A stretch of DNA of 64,000 nt from Pseudomonas syringae KCTC 12500 (GCF_000507185.2 NZ_AYTM02000002.1:5181501-5245500); one strand, 5' to 3'. Numbered from the stretch's first letter, positions 1 to 9,275 are shown. Program-made: numbers and translations. The notes: generated from the letters alone by a model not told the origin.

Positions 1-366
1 ATATGGCCTTCGCTCGATCTGAACATCTCCCCGAACAGCGCGCTCATCCGGCTCTCGTGCATTCATGAGCCAGGCTCATAACGGCGTGCGACTTTGCCTG
101 GCTAATCAGCGCTCCCACCTCCTGTTAGGGTCCGTATATGGCTGCCATGCCCGTGGACGCAATGTTCGGATACAGACGTCCGTCAAACAGTTGGAACTTT
201 AGAAGCGCAGACCAGTTAAACACTTGTAACGGGTGATAGCGTTTTGGCTTTGATTACCCTTGGAAATAAAGGCAGCGCGTCAGTGGGCAGGAGTACGCCC
301 GGGCCGCTGACCACACCATAACGCCCGTCGCTTTACAGCAGTGACGGCTATTACAGAGTGATCCTG
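1..366. other. Intergenic / left edge, no supported gene
   Basis: No convincing coding region is visible. A forward open frame entering from the left edge ends at a stop at 79-81 (about 26 codons) and could be the tail of an upstream gene, but nothing identifies it. Longer frames on the reverse strand are antisense to paoA. The right part must hold the paoA promoter; I see no motif strong enough to place it. Confidence 0.4.
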
Positions 367-1047
367 ATGACCGAACCCAAGAAGCACAAGGAAACTGCTG
401 TCGACAGCAGCGCCGTGCAGCCCTCGCGCCGAAACTTTCTCAAGTTTGGTGCCTCCGGCATTGCTGCGGCCACGCTGTCTACCTGGATCCCGTCCGACGG
501 CCTGCTGCAGGCTGCGCCTCTGGCACCTGCGGCCCCCGTGGTCGAAGACAGTGACGCGCCCGCAGCGGGTGAGCAACGCATCCAGTTGAAGGTCAACGGC
601 CAGGTTCATACCCTGAACGTGCCAGCCAATGCCGTTCTGCTCGACGTGCTGCGTGACCGTCTGCAACTGACGGGCACCAAGAAGGGCTGCGACCACGGCC
701 AGTGCGGCGCTTGCACGCTGCTGGTCAACGGCCTGGCAATCAACTCCTGTCTGTCGATCGCCGTTCAGCATCAGGGCGACAGCATTACCACCATCGAAGG
801 GCTGGCCGAGAACGGCAAGCTGCACCCGGTACAGGAAGCGTTCTGGGAACACGACGCTTACCAATGCGGTTATTGCACCTCCGGACAGATCATGAGCGCA
901 GTTGCGATTCTCAAAGACCCGAACATTGCGTCCGATGACGCCAGCGTCAGAGAGGCCATGAGCGGCAATATCTGCCGTTGCGGTGCCTACAAGAACATTC
1001 TGTCTGCCGTGCAATCTGCGCGCTCGAAAATGGGAGGTGCTGCCTGA
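367..1047 (+). CDS. paoA: Aldehyde oxidoreductase [2Fe-2S] subunit, Tat-exported (PaoA-like)
   Basis: Small electron-transfer subunit of a xanthine-oxidase-family aldehyde oxidoreductase. The N-terminus has a twin-arginine signal (SRRNFLKFG, R21-R22) followed by a hydrophobic stretch, so the complex should be folded in the cytoplasm and exported to the periplasm. Two [2Fe-2S] sites are complete: C108, C113, C116 and C128 for the plant-ferredoxin-like cluster, and C167, C170, C203 and C205 for the helical-domain cluster. The length of 226 residues is normal for PaoA/YagT. The ATG at 367 is preferred over a GTG at 358. The stop overlaps the next start (ATGA at 1045-1049), which implies translational coupling with paoB. 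Confidence 0.93.
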   Translation: MTEPKKHKETAVDSSAVQPSRRNFLKFGASGIAAATLSTWIPSDGLLQAAPLAPAAPVVEDSDAPAAGEQRIQLKVNGQVHTLNVPANAVLLDVLRDRLQLTGTKKGCDHGQCGACTLLVNGLAINSCLSIAVQHQGDSITTIEGLAENGKLHPVQEAFWEHDAYQCGYCTSGQIMSAVAILKDPNIASDDASVREAMSGNICRCGAYKNILSAVQSARSKMGGAA

Positions 1048-2030
1048 TGCGAACTTTCGACTACGCTCGCGCCGCTTCGCCCGCGCAGGCTTTCAGCACA
1101 GCGTCCGGTGAAGGGCAACGCTTTTATCTGGCCGGTGGCACCACACTGCTGGACCTGGTCAAGCTCGACGTGATGCAACCGCAGCAACTGGTGGACATCA
1201 ACCATCTGGCGTTTAAGCAGGTCGAGTCGCTGCCTGATGGCCGCCTGCGCATCGGCGCGCTGGTCAGCAACACCGACCTGGCCAGCCACCCGCTGGTGCA
1301 GCAGCGCTACCCGGTGTTGTCCGAAGCGATTCTTGCCGGTGCTTCGACCCAATTGCGCAACAAGGCGACCACCGCCGGCAATCTTATGCAGCGTGTGCGC
1401 TGCCCGTATTTTCGCGATGGTATTTCAGCCTGTAACAAGCGCCAACCGGGCTCCGGTTGTGCAGCCATTGGCGGGATGAACCGTAGTGTGCACGCAGTGC
1501 TGGGCACCAGCGAGCATTGTATTGCCACGCATCCGTCAGACATGTGTGTCGGCATGGCGGCGATCGGCGGGCAGGTTACCGTTCAGGGCGCCAATGGCTC
1601 GCGGGATATCCCGTTCGCTGACTTTCATTTGCTGCCTGGTGATACGCCAGAGCGCGAACATGCGCTGGCGCCACACGAGCTCATCACCCATGTGACCCTC
1701 GACGCGCCGCTGTCAGGCAGCCGCTCGTCTTACCTGAAGCTGCGCGACCGCACTTCTTACCAGTTCGCCCTGGCGTCCAGCGCGGTGATTCTGGTGATGG
1801 ACGGCAAACGTATTACCGATGCGCGCATTGCACTGGGCGGTGTGGGCACCAAGCCGTGGCGTGCGCTGGACGCCGAACGTGCGCTGATCGGTCAGCGTGC
1901 CGATCTGGACACCTTTGCGCAGGTCGCAGCGCTGGCGATGAAAGGCTCGCGGGCCTATGAACACAACGCCTTCAAGATCCCGCTGGGTCAGCAGGTCATC
2001 GTCCGCAACCTTCGTGACCTCACGGCCTAG
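1047..2030 (+). CDS. paoB: Aldehyde oxidoreductase FAD-binding subunit (PaoB-like)
   Basis: Middle subunit of the same complex: an FAD-binding domain of the CO-dehydrogenase/xanthine dehydrogenase type, then the CO_deh_flav_C domain. It contains the cysteine-rich insertion starting at C119 (RCPYFRDGISACNKRQ and on to about residue 170). In E. coli PaoB this insertion binds an additional [4Fe-4S] cluster and distinguishes PaoABC from ordinary xanthine dehydrogenases. The start chosen overlaps the paoA stop. A longer in-frame extension to 978 would lie inside paoA and is rejected. Length 327 residues. The gap to paoC is 9 bp. Confidence 0.93.
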   Translation: MRTFDYARAASPAQAFSTASGEGQRFYLAGGTTLLDLVKLDVMQPQQLVDINHLAFKQVESLPDGRLRIGALVSNTDLASHPLVQQRYPVLSEAILAGASTQLRNKATTAGNLMQRVRCPYFRDGISACNKRQPGSGCAAIGGMNRSVHAVLGTSEHCIATHPSDMCVGMAAIGGQVTVQGANGSRDIPFADFHLLPGDTPEREHALAPHELITHVTLDAPLSGSRSSYLKLRDRTSYQFALASSAVILVMDGKRITDARIALGGVGTKPWRALDAERALIGQRADLDTFAQVAALAMKGSRAYEHNAFKIPLGQQVIVRNLRDLTA

Positions 2031-2039
2031 GAATTTCTC

Positions 2040-4256
2040 ATGAGCGAAAACATCATTGGTGTGCCGCAGCGTCGTATCGACGGCGGCAAGAAAGTCAGTG
2101 GTCAGGCGCGCTATGCCGCAGACCATCCGATGGGCAAGATGCTTTACGCCTATGGCGTCTACAGCACCATCGCCAACGGGCGCGTGGTAGCCATAAAGGA
2201 TCAGCAGGCCAAGGCGATGCCTGGCGTGGTCGATATCTTTCACCACGACAACTTCCCCTCGCTGCACCGTACTCCTAATACCAAACTGAGCTTTGCCAAG
2301 ATGCTCTCGGCCAGCAAGGCGGACGAGCATCGCCTGCCGTTCGAGGATGACCGCGTCTATTATCCTGGCCAGTTCGTGGCCCTTGTGGTGGCTGAGAGCT
2401 TCGAGCAGGCGAGGGCCGCGGCCTATCGCGTGACGGTTGAGTATGACCAGCGTCCGGCGGTCAAGGACCTTGCCGAAGGCATGCGCGTCAATGGCGCCCG
2501 CGATGGCGGTGCAGGGCACAATCGCGGCAATCCGGACAGCGCCTTCGAGGGCGCAAAAGTGAAGGTCGATCAGACTTACACCACGCCGGTAGAAGTGCAT
2601 AACCCGATGGAAATGCACGCCAGCACCGCCTGGTGGCAGGACGGCAAGCTGTTTGTCTATGAAAGCACTCAGGGCGTGGTCAATCACCGCAACCTACTGG
2701 CCAACGTCTTTGACCTTTCCCCCGACCAGGTGGAAGTGCGTGCGCCCTTCATAGGCTCGGGCTTTGGCGGCAAGCTGTGGCCGTGGCCGCATTCGGTCGC
2801 CGCGTGCGCCGCTGCTAAAGTCACCGGGCGCCCGGTGCAACTGGTGTTGCCGCGTGCGCAGATGTTCACCACCGTAGGCCACCGTCCGGAAACTCGCCAG
2901 CGCCTGCGTCTGGCCACCGATGCGAGCGGCAAGCTGGTGTCGATTCGTCACGAGTCGTTCAACAACACCTCGATGCTCGATGACTACACCGAAAACTGCG
3001 GCGGCGTGACCAAAAGCCTGTATGCCTGCGATAACGTGCTGGTCAGCCACAAGATCAGCCCCATCAATCGCGGTACGCCGACCTCCATGCGCTCGCCGGG
3101 CGCGGCCCCGGGCCTGTTTGCACTGGAGTCGGCCATTGATGAAATGGCCCTGGCCAGTGGCATGGACCCTCTGGCATTCCGCAAGCTGAACCTCTCTGAC
3201 AAGGATCAGAGCGCAGGGCTGCCGTGGTCCAGTAACCACCTGCCCGAAGCCATCGACAAGGCCGCCGAACGGTTTGGCTGGCACGCGCGCAAGGCTGAAG
3301 TCGGTTCAATGCGCGAAGGCGATGAAATCATTGGTTACGGCATGGGCGCCTGCAATTGGGAAGCCTATCAGGTGCCTACCGATGCGCGGGTCATTCTGCG
3401 TTCCGACGGCACGGCGCTGGCTCAGTGTGGCTTGCAGGACATCGGCACCGGCACGTACACCATCGTCGCGCAGACCGTCAGCCAGTTGACCGGCATTCCC
3501 ATGGAGCGCGTCGAAGTGGAACTGGGCAGCTCGTCGTTCCCGGCAGGCCCGGTGTCCGGCGGCTCATGGGTGACCGCCAGCGTGATGCCGGCAATTGCCG
3601 GCGCCACCCGCGAAGCGTTGCATAAGCTGCGCCAGTACGCCGTCAGCAAGGATGCAGTGTTCGCCGGGCAGGACGCCGAAGCGATCAAGGTCGAGAACGG
3701 TCAACTGGTCATGGGTGAGCAACGGGCGAGCTTCGTCGATGTCCTGAACGGCCAGCGTTTATCGCGTGCCGAGGGCACTTTTCAAAGCGGCATGCCCGAG
3801 GCGGGCAAGTACTCATTCCGCTCGTTCGGTGTGCATTTTGTCGAGGTGCGCTGGGACCCGGGTATTTCCAGCCTGCGCGTCTCGCGGGTGGTCAGCGCCA
3901 TTGACGTGGGCAAAGTGGTCAACCCGCTGGCGGCACGCAATCAGGTGGAAGGCGCGATTGTGATGGGCATCGGCATGGCCTTGTTCGAGGCCGGTGAATA
4001 CGATCCGCGCAGCGGCATGCCGGTCAATAACAACTATGCCGAGTACGTGGTACCGGTGCATGCGGATCAACCGGACATCGACGTCTTGCTGCTTGATTAT
4101 CCGGACTACAACCTGGGTGAATTCGGCGCACGAGGCATCGGCGAGATCGGTGTGACCGGGCTGGCCGCAGCAGTGGCCAATGCGGTGTATCACGCGACGG
4201 GCAAACGGGTGCGCAGCCTGCCGATCAGCAAGGAAAAACTGATGGCAGGGTTGTAA
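2040..4256 (+). CDS. paoC: Aldehyde oxidoreductase molybdopterin-binding subunit (PaoC-like)
   Basis: Large catalytic subunit of 738 residues, the usual PaoC length. It opens with the family N-terminus (IGVPQRRIDGGKKVSGQARYAAD), has the substrate-channel and Moco-binding segments (GSGFGGKLWPWPH; GTPTSMRSPGAAPG), and ends with GEFGARGIGEIGVTG. Glu702 in this last motif is the expected catalytic glutamate next to the molybdenum. It oxidises aldehydes to carboxylic acids, with electrons leaving through the FeS clusters and FAD of PaoA and PaoB. It has no signal of its own and would be carried out with PaoA. The physiological aldehyde cannot be read from sequence; in E. coli aromatic aldehydes are good substrates. 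Confidence 0.93.
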   Translation: MSENIIGVPQRRIDGGKKVSGQARYAADHPMGKMLYAYGVYSTIANGRVVAIKDQQAKAMPGVVDIFHHDNFPSLHRTPNTKLSFAKMLSASKADEHRLPFEDDRVYYPGQFVALVVAESFEQARAAAYRVTVEYDQRPAVKDLAEGMRVNGARDGGAGHNRGNPDSAFEGAKVKVDQTYTTPVEVHNPMEMHASTAWWQDGKLFVYESTQGVVNHRNLLANVFDLSPDQVEVRAPFIGSGFGGKLWPWPHSVAACAAAKVTGRPVQLVLPRAQMFTTVGHRPETRQRLRLATDASGKLVSIRHESFNNTSMLDDYTENCGGVTKSLYACDNVLVSHKISPINRGTPTSMRSPGAAPGLFALESAIDEMALASGMDPLAFRKLNLSDKDQSAGLPWSSNHLPEAIDKAAERFGWHARKAEVGSMREGDEIIGYGMGACNWEAYQVPTDARVILRSDGTALAQCGLQDIGTGTYTIVAQTVSQLTGIPMERVEVELGSSSFPAGPVSGGSWVTASVMPAIAGATREALHKLRQYAVSKDAVFAGQDAEAIKVENGQLVMGEQRASFVDVLNGQRLSRAEGTFQSGMPEAGKYSFRSFGVHFVEVRWDPGISSLRVSRVVSAIDVGKVVNPLAARNQVEGAIVMGIGMALFEAGEYDPRSGMPVNNNYAEYVVPVHADQPDIDVLLLDYPDYNLGEFGARGIGEIGVTGLAAAVANAVYHATGKRVRSLPISKEKLMAGL

Positions 4257-4258
4257 CG

Positions 4259-5227
4259 ATGAAACAGCTTGACTTGCAGGTTGTACAACAGGCACGGGAC
4301 TGGCTGGCCAGCGGCAAGGCCGTTTGGTTGTGTACGGTTCTTTCCACATTCGGTTCGGCCCCGCGCGGGCCGGGTGCGATGCTGGTGGCGCTGGGCAGCG
4401 GCGAGCATCGTGGCTCTCTGTCGGGTGGTTGCGTGGAAGAGGACTTTCTCGAGCGCGTTGCCGTGGGGCAGTTCGAGCCGGTCAATCAGGTGGTTCGCTA
4501 CGGCGACGGCGGTTTTGCGCCGACGCGGGCCTTGCCGTGCGGCGGTGTGCTGGATGTGCTGATCGAGTTCATCGCGCCAGGGCCTGAAGCCGATGCACAT
4601 CTGGCGGCCATCGAGCAGGCGCTCGCCGGACGCGAGTTGGTCAGCAGGCAGGTGCAACTGGGCGGCGTGCAGAGATCGATTGGGCCTGCGACGATGGGCG
4701 AGTCGCGTGTGCAGGTCGATGGCGAAAGCATCAGTATCCGCATGGGCGCGGTGTATCGCGTGCTGCTCGCCGGTCTGTCGCCGGTGGCAGAGTTCTGCGC
4801 CAGTTTTGCCGTTGCCATGGGTTATGAGGTGATCGTCTGTGACCCTCGTGTCGAGGTCACATCGGGGTTTTCAATGCCGGGTGTCGAGGTGCGCGGCGTG
4901 CTGCCTGCGGTGTTTATTGCCGAGGGCGGCTGCCACAGTTCGACGGCCGTACTGGCGCTGACGCACGATCCGAAGCTTGATGATCTGAGCATGCTCGAGG
5001 CGGTACGTACCGAGGCGTTCTACATCGGCGCGATGGGCTCGATGCGCACCAGCAGCAAACGTCTGGAGCGTCTGGGGCGGATTGGCGGGCTTGACGCTCA
5101 GGTCCTGGACCGGATCCACGCGCCCATCGGCCTGAACCTGGGCAGCAAGACACCTTCCGAGATCGCCATTGCGGTGATGGCTGACATCCTGCGGGTGGCC
5201 AACGGTGTCAGTCGTGCCGAAGTGTAA
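4259..5227 (+). CDS. paoD: XdhC/CoxI-family Moco insertion chaperone (PaoD-like)
   Basis: 322-residue protein with an N-terminal XdhC/CoxI domain (GSAPRGPGAMLVA, SGGCVEEDFLERV) and a C-terminal Rossmann-like domain (VCDPR, IGAMGSMRTSSKRLERL). Members bind the molybdenum cofactor, protect it during maturation and hand it to the partner enzyme. The ATG lies two bases after the paoC stop, so it is the fourth gene of the operon. Its 3' end overlaps the convergent mocA-like gene by 20 bp. Confidence 0.9.
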   Translation: MKQLDLQVVQQARDWLASGKAVWLCTVLSTFGSAPRGPGAMLVALGSGEHRGSLSGGCVEEDFLERVAVGQFEPVNQVVRYGDGGFAPTRALPCGGVLDVLIEFIAPGPEADAHLAAIEQALAGRELVSRQVQLGGVQRSIGPATMGESRVQVDGESISIRMGAVYRVLLAGLSPVAEFCASFAVAMGYEVIVCDPRVEVTSGFSMPGVEVRGVLPAVFIAEGGCHSSTAVLALTHDPKLDDLSMLEAVRTEAFYIGAMGSMRTSSKRLERLGRIGGLDAQVLDRIHAPIGLNLGSKTPSEIAIAVMADILRVANGVSRAEV

Positions 5228-5831
5228 GGTGTTGCCGGCAGGCTTGTGCCAGCGCTGACGGGGTGTCGGCATCGCGCAGGATGCCAGGATCATCGCAATG
5301 CAGTAGGTCACACGCCTCGGGGTTGTTGATGATCAGGGCCTTCGCGCCCTGGTCGCCTTCCAGCTTGAGCAGCGCTGGCCAGAACCGGCGGCCGATGATC
5401 ACCGGATGGCCGCGTTGGCCCTCGTGCATGGGCAGGACGATGCGCTGGGGATCGGCCATTCTGGCCAGGTCATGCAATGTCTGCGGCTGTATCCAGGGCA
5501 TGTCAGCAAGAACAATGGCAACCGCATCGGCAGAGGAGTCCATCACTGCCGCAACCGCGCTTGCCAGGCTGTGGCCCATCCCCAGTTGGGCGTTTTCGCT
5601 GCGGATGATCGTGACGTTCGAGGCAATCCCCAGCGCATCCGCCTGGTCGTCAGGGCGCAATACCACCGCCGTTTTGCCGAATGCATTTTGCGCGTTTTCC
5701 AGGCTTGCCGTGAGCAGTGTTCGACCGCTCGGCAGAAGCGCCTGTCGTTTGTCACCAGCAAAGCGCCTGCTGCGGCCCGCTGCGAGGACCAGGGCGAACA
5801 CTTCGGGGATCTGGCTGTCTATGCTGCTCAA
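5208..5831 (-). CDS. mocA: Molybdenum cofactor cytidylyltransferase (MocA-like NTP transferase)
   Basis: 207-residue NTP_transf_3 protein with the nucleotide-binding signature LAAGRSRRFAGDK near the N-terminus and an ADMPW motif for the catalytic Asp and metal. MocA converts Mo-MPT to the MCD form (molybdopterin cytosine dinucleotide), which xanthine-oxidase-family bacterial enzymes such as PaoC use. The tail-to-tail position with paoABCD supports MocA over MobA. The start appears to be TTG at 5831, preceded by AAGG at about 9 bases; there is no ATG before the signature. Confidence 0.85.
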   Translation of the reverse strand: MSSIDSQIPEVFALVLAAGRSRRFAGDKRQALLPSGRTLLTASLENAQNAFGKTAVVLRPDDQADALGIASNVTIIRSENAQLGMGHSLASAVAAVMDSSADAVAIVLADMPWIQPQTLHDLARMADPQRIVLPMHEGQRGHPVIIGRRFWPALLKLEGDQGAKALIINNPEACDLLHCDDPGILRDADTPSALAQACRQHLTLRHD

Positions 5832-5971
5832 TCCGAAACCTTATGAGTGGGTGAAAGGAGAGGGCGCGCGCGGCTTACCCGTCGCACCCTGCAGTTCTGC
5901 TGATGCACGCACAATGCCTTATTTCGCTGCCTTGCCGGTAGCGGCAAGAATCATGTTTTCGAGGGTTTCAA

Positions 5972-6556
5972 GTGGACAATCATATTCGTCCTGTCGAGCT
6001 GGAAAAAGCCTACCGTTTGCTCAACCACGGGCCGACCGTGCTGGTCTCATCCAGCCACGAGGGCACGCATAATGTCATGGCTGCGGCCTGGGCCTGTGCG
6101 CTGGACTTCTCGCCCCCCAAGGTGACGCTGGTCATCGACAAGATGACCAAGACCCGTGAGCTGGTGGAGAAGAGTGGCTACTTTGCCCTGCAGGTGCCCA
6201 ACCTGGATCAATTGCAGATGACCTTCGACGTCGGCACCCAGAGCAAGGTCTTCACCCCGGACAAGCTGGACAAGGCCAATGTGGATCTGTTCCGCATCGA
6301 CGGTCACGACTCGCCGCTGGTCGCAGGCTGCTCGGCGTGGCTGATCTGTCAGGTCATTCCCGAGCCGCACAATCAGCAGACTTACGACCTGTTCATTGGC
6401 GAAGTGGTGGGCGCATGGGCTGATACCCGTGTGTTCAAAGACGGGCACTGGGAATTTGAAAAAGCCGATCCGAAATGGCGCAGCCTGCATTACATCGCGG
6501 GCGGGCATTTCTACACGATTGGTGAGCCTGCGGTGGTAGAAACAGGCGACGAGTAA
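5972..6556 (+). CDS. Flavin reductase family (FMN-binding split-barrel) protein
   Basis: 194-residue protein of the flavin_reduct/DIM6-NTAB family. The FMN-binding split-barrel core is seen in VLVSSSHEGTHNVMAAAW and SPPKVTLVIDKMTKTRELVE. Such proteins reduce FMN with NAD(P)H or act as small flavoprotein oxidoreductases; the partner is unknown. It starts with GTG at 5972 with GAGG about 7 bases upstream. It stands alone between the mocA-like gene and a REP-rich spacer, so context says little. It is distinct from the flavin reductase at 18672-19157. Confidence 0.8.
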   Translation: MDNHIRPVELEKAYRLLNHGPTVLVSSSHEGTHNVMAAAWACALDFSPPKVTLVIDKMTKTRELVEKSGYFALQVPNLDQLQMTFDVGTQSKVFTPDKLDKANVDLFRIDGHDSPLVAGCSAWLICQVIPEPHNQQTYDLFIGEVVGAWADTRVFKDGHWEFEKADPKWRSLHYIAGGHFYTIGEPAVVETGDE

Positions 6557-6600
6557 TCGCGATGTCTGGCTCTGACGACTCTCGCCGACCGTAAGGGCCT

Positions 6601-6835
6601 CTTCGTGAGCAAGCTCCCACACAAGCACACTCATCGCTCCCAAAGATGACCCCGTGGGAGCTTGCTCGCGAAGGCGGATTGATTGATCAGCAAATTACTC
6701 AGCGGCTGCATCAGTCTCTTCGTGAGCAAGCTCACTCCCACACAAGCACACTCATCGCTCCCACAGATGGCTCCCGTGGGAGCGAGCTTGCTCGCGAAGG
6801 GGGACTGACTGATCAGCAAATACTCAGCGGCTACA
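6601..6835. repeat. Tandemly duplicated REP/BIME-type palindromic unit
   Basis: Two consecutive units of about 117 bases (6601-6717 and 6718-6835) are nearly identical. Each begins with CTTCGTGAGCAAGCTC and carries the inverted partner GAGCTTGCTCGCGAAG about 55 bases later, so each can form a long hairpin. Both contain the shared inner text CACAAGCACACTCATCGCTC and end with TGATCAGCAAAT. This is the usual appearance of Pseudomonas REP elements arranged as a BIME. It fills most of the 350-base gap between the flavin reductase and aldehyde dehydrogenase genes, and no gene is present there. Confidence 0.9.
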
Positions 6836-6906
6836 CCTGCTCCTTGGTGAGCAACGCGGATCGCCATACCAGCCAGTCCCGCAAGGGCTTTGTATCTTCT
6901 GCACCC

Positions 6907-8298
6907 TCACTGACGATCCCGCCATACGGTCTGCGCATTGCAGAACTCGCGTACACCGAAGTGCGACAGCTCACGACCAAAGCCGCTTTTCTTCACGCCG
7001 CCGAAGCTCACGCGCGGGTCTGAAGCGCTGTAGCCGTTGATGAACACACCGCCGGTTTCCAGTTCCTCGGTCATGCGCTCGGCCTGTTTCAGGTCGCGGG
7101 TATAAATCGTCGCGGTCAGGCCGAAGTCGCTGTTATTGGCCAGCTCCAGGGCGTGCTGTGCGTCACGCGCGGTGATGATCGACGCTACAGGGCCGAACAG
7201 CTCTTGCCGGAACGAAGTCATCTTATCGGTGACGTCACCGAGCACGGTAGGCTGATAATAATTGCCCTGGCCTTCGGCCTTTTTGCCGCCCAGCAACAGC
7301 GTGGCGCCTTCGGTGAGCGTGTCCTGTACCTGGGCATCCAGCTCGTCGCGCAGATCGAAGCGCGCCATGGGGCCAATGTAGGTTTCGCTGGAAAGAGGAT
7401 CGCCCGTTACCAGTTGACGCGTTTGCTCGACGAACCTGCGGGTGAACTCCTCGACCACGCCTTGCTCGATGATCAGACGCTTGGCCGCTGCACAGACCTG
7501 CCCGGTGTTCTGGAAGCGGCCAATCACCGCCGCCTTCACAGCCTGATCCAGGTCCGCGTCATTTAGCACGATGAACGGGTCGGAACCGCCGAGTTCCAGC
7601 ACGCACTTCTTCAGTGCCGCACCGGCCTGGGCGCCGATGGCTTGGCCAGCACGCACGCTGCCGGTCAGGGTGACCGCTGCGATGCGTGGGTCGGCAATGG
7701 CGCTTGAAACGCCTTCCGGGCTCACGTTGATGACTTCGAACACACCCTCCGGAAAACCGGCACGCTTGAACGCCTCAAGCATCAGGTAAGCGCAGCCCAT
7801 TACGTTGGGCGCGTGCTTGAGCACGTACGTATTACCGGCCAGCAGGGTCGGAATCGCACCGCGCAGCACTTGCCAGATCGGGAAATTCCACGGCATTACC
7901 GCGAGAATCGGGCCCAGTGGACGGTATTCGATCCGCGCCTTGTCATGCTCGACCTGAGTCGCTTCGGCCACCAGCATCGCCGGGCCTTGCGCCGCGTACC
8001 AGTCGCACAACTGCGCGCATTTCTCTACCTCGCCTTTGGCCTGGGCAACGGGCTTGCCCATTTCCTGGCTGATCATGCGTGCGATGTTGTCGACGTCATC
8101 GCGCAGGGCCTGACCCATGGCGACGATCAATTGCGCACGTTGCTGAACCGGCGTGCGCTTCCAGCCGGCAAACCCGGCAGCCGCCCGCGACAGGCTTTGA
8201 TCCAGCGCGGCGGCGGATTCAAAGGCGTAGTGGCTGATTTGCTCGCCGGTGGCAGGATTGATCGAGATTGCATGGGTGTTGCCGGTGACAGTAGTCAT
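6907..8298 (-). CDS. NAD(P)-dependent aldehyde dehydrogenase (succinate-semialdehyde dehydrogenase-like)
   Basis: 463-residue ALDH-superfamily enzyme. Visible signatures are the cofactor region PWNFPIWQVLRGAIPTLLAGN, the glutamate motif LELGGSDPF and the catalytic cysteine region FQNTGQVCAAAKR. The C-terminus GGVKKSGFGRELSHFGVREF fits the YneI/Sad-type succinate-semialdehyde dehydrogenases. The internal ATG at 8298 is chosen because AGGA sits 7 bases upstream; a frame extension to 8346 has no such site. It is divergent from a LysR gene with a shared 100-bp promoter region, so it is the probable target of that regulator. Substrate is inferred only from subfamily resemblance. Confidence 0.85.
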   Translation of the reverse strand: MTTVTGNTHAISINPATGEQISHYAFESAAALDQSLSRAAAGFAGWKRTPVQQRAQLIVAMGQALRDDVDNIARMISQEMGKPVAQAKGEVEKCAQLCDWYAAQGPAMLVAEATQVEHDKARIEYRPLGPILAVMPWNFPIWQVLRGAIPTLLAGNTYVLKHAPNVMGCAYLMLEAFKRAGFPEGVFEVINVSPEGVSSAIADPRIAAVTLTGSVRAGQAIGAQAGAALKKCVLELGGSDPFIVLNDADLDQAVKAAVIGRFQNTGQVCAAAKRLIIEQGVVEEFTRRFVEQTRQLVTGDPLSSETYIGPMARFDLRDELDAQVQDTLTEGATLLLGGKKAEGQGNYYQPTVLGDVTDKMTSFRQELFGPVASIITARDAQHALELANNSDFGLTATIYTRDLKQAERMTEELETGGVFINGYSASDPRVSFGGVKKSGFGRELSHFGVREFCNAQTVWRDRQ

Positions 8299-8367
8299 TG
8301 CGCCATCCTGTTGAGGTGGAAGTGGGACCAGAATATAGGCGTGCAATGCTTTCTAAAACTGAATAAT

Positions 8368-8386
8368 AATGAGCATAATGTTCATT
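8368..8386. promoter_or_regulatory. Candidate LysR operator in the ALDH-lysR divergent promoter
   Basis: An imperfect inverted repeat, AATGAGC, five bases, GTTCATT, lies 14 bases before the lysR start at 8400 and 69 bases before the ALDH start. The interrupted AT-rich dyad fits the usual LysR-type box. Binding is inferred from position only. Confidence 0.45.
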
Positions 8387-8399
8387 TTTGGAGAATGAT

Positions 8400-9275
8400 A
8401 TGGATCTGGTTCAGCTGGAGATCTTCAAGGCGGTGGCTGAACACGGCAGCATCAGCGCCGCCGCGCAGCACATCCACCGGGTGCCCTCGAACCTGACCAC
8501 GCGCATCAAGCAGCTGGAGCAGGATCTGGGCGTCGACCTGTTCATTCGCGAGAAGCACCGCTTGCGCCTGTCTCCCGCAGGCTGGAATTTTCTCGACTAC
8601 ACGCGACGCATCCTGGATCTGGTGCAGGAAGCGCGCTCCGCCGTTTCCGGGGAGGAGCCACAGGGGCCTTTTGCACTGGGGTCGCTGGAAAGCACGGCTG
8701 CGGTCAGGATTCCTGCGCTGCTGGCCGCCTACAACCAGCAGAACGCCAAGGTCGAGCTGGACCTGTCCACCGGCCCGTCCGGAACCATGATCGACGGCGT
8801 GCTGGCCGGTCGACTGGTCGCTGCGTTCGTCGACGGGCCGGTGCAGCATCCATCGCTTGACGGCGTGCCGGTCTTCGAAGAGGAAATGGTCATCATCGCG
8901 CCGCTCAATCATGCACCGGTCAAGCGCGGGCGGGATGTCAGCGGAGAGAGTATCTATGCGTTTCGTGCCAACTGCTCGTACCGCCATCACTTTGAACGCT
9001 GGTTCACCGATGACGCGGCAGTGCCGGGCAAGATCCACGAAATGGAGTCCTACCACGGCATGCTCGCCTGCGTCAGCGCCGGTGCCGGGCTGGCGCTGAT
9101 GCCGCGCAGCATGCTGGAAAGTATGCCCGGCTGCGCCACGGTCAGTATCTGGCCGCTGTCCGAGAAGTTTCGCTACCTGCACACCTGGCTGATCTGGCGC
9201 CGCGGCACGGTGTCACGCAGCCTGACCCGCTTCGTCGAGTTGCTGGAACAGCGCAGCGAGCCAGAAAACGTTTAA
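8400..9275 (+). CDS. LysR-family transcriptional regulator
   Basis: 291-residue LysR regulator: N-terminal winged helix-turn-helix ([23 protein letters not shown], then [21 protein letters not shown]) and a C-terminal periplasmic-binding-like effector domain. The ATG at 8400 has GGAG 6 bases upstream; a TTG at 8388 in frame is rejected. It is transcribed away from the aldehyde dehydrogenase at 6907-8298, which it probably controls, and it regulates its own promoter in the usual LysR arrangement. The effector is unknown. Its end abuts the convergent dehydrogenase gene, with 4 bases of overlap. Confidence 0.9.
   Translation: MDLVQLEIFKAVAEHGSISAAAQHIHRVPSNLTTRIKQLEQDLGVDLFIREKHRLRLSPAGWNFLDYTRRILDLVQEARSAVSGEEPQGPFALGSLESTAAVRIPALLAAYNQQNAKVELDLSTGPSGTMIDGVLAGRLVAAFVDGPVQHPSLDGVPVFEEEMVIIAPLNHAPVKRGRDVSGESIYAFRANCSYRHHFERWFTDDAAVPGKIHEMESYHGMLACVSAGAGLALMPRSMLESMPGCATVSIWPLSEKFRYLHTWLIWRRGTVSRSLTRFVELLEQRSEPENV

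Noticed and set aside
280..1014. 244-residue reverse-strand open frame over paoA
   Set aside because: It is antisense to the well-supported paoA gene, lacks any recognisable domain and has Arg/Ala/Gly-rich composition typical of GC-rich shadow frames.
1713..2687. 324-residue reverse frame across paoB/paoC
   Set aside because: Antisense shadow of two conserved genes; composition is His/Arg-rich and no motif is visible.
6646..7023. 125-residue forward and 78-residue reverse frames in the REP region
   Set aside because: They are translations of the tandem REP repeat (e.g. ELAREGGL) and not genes.
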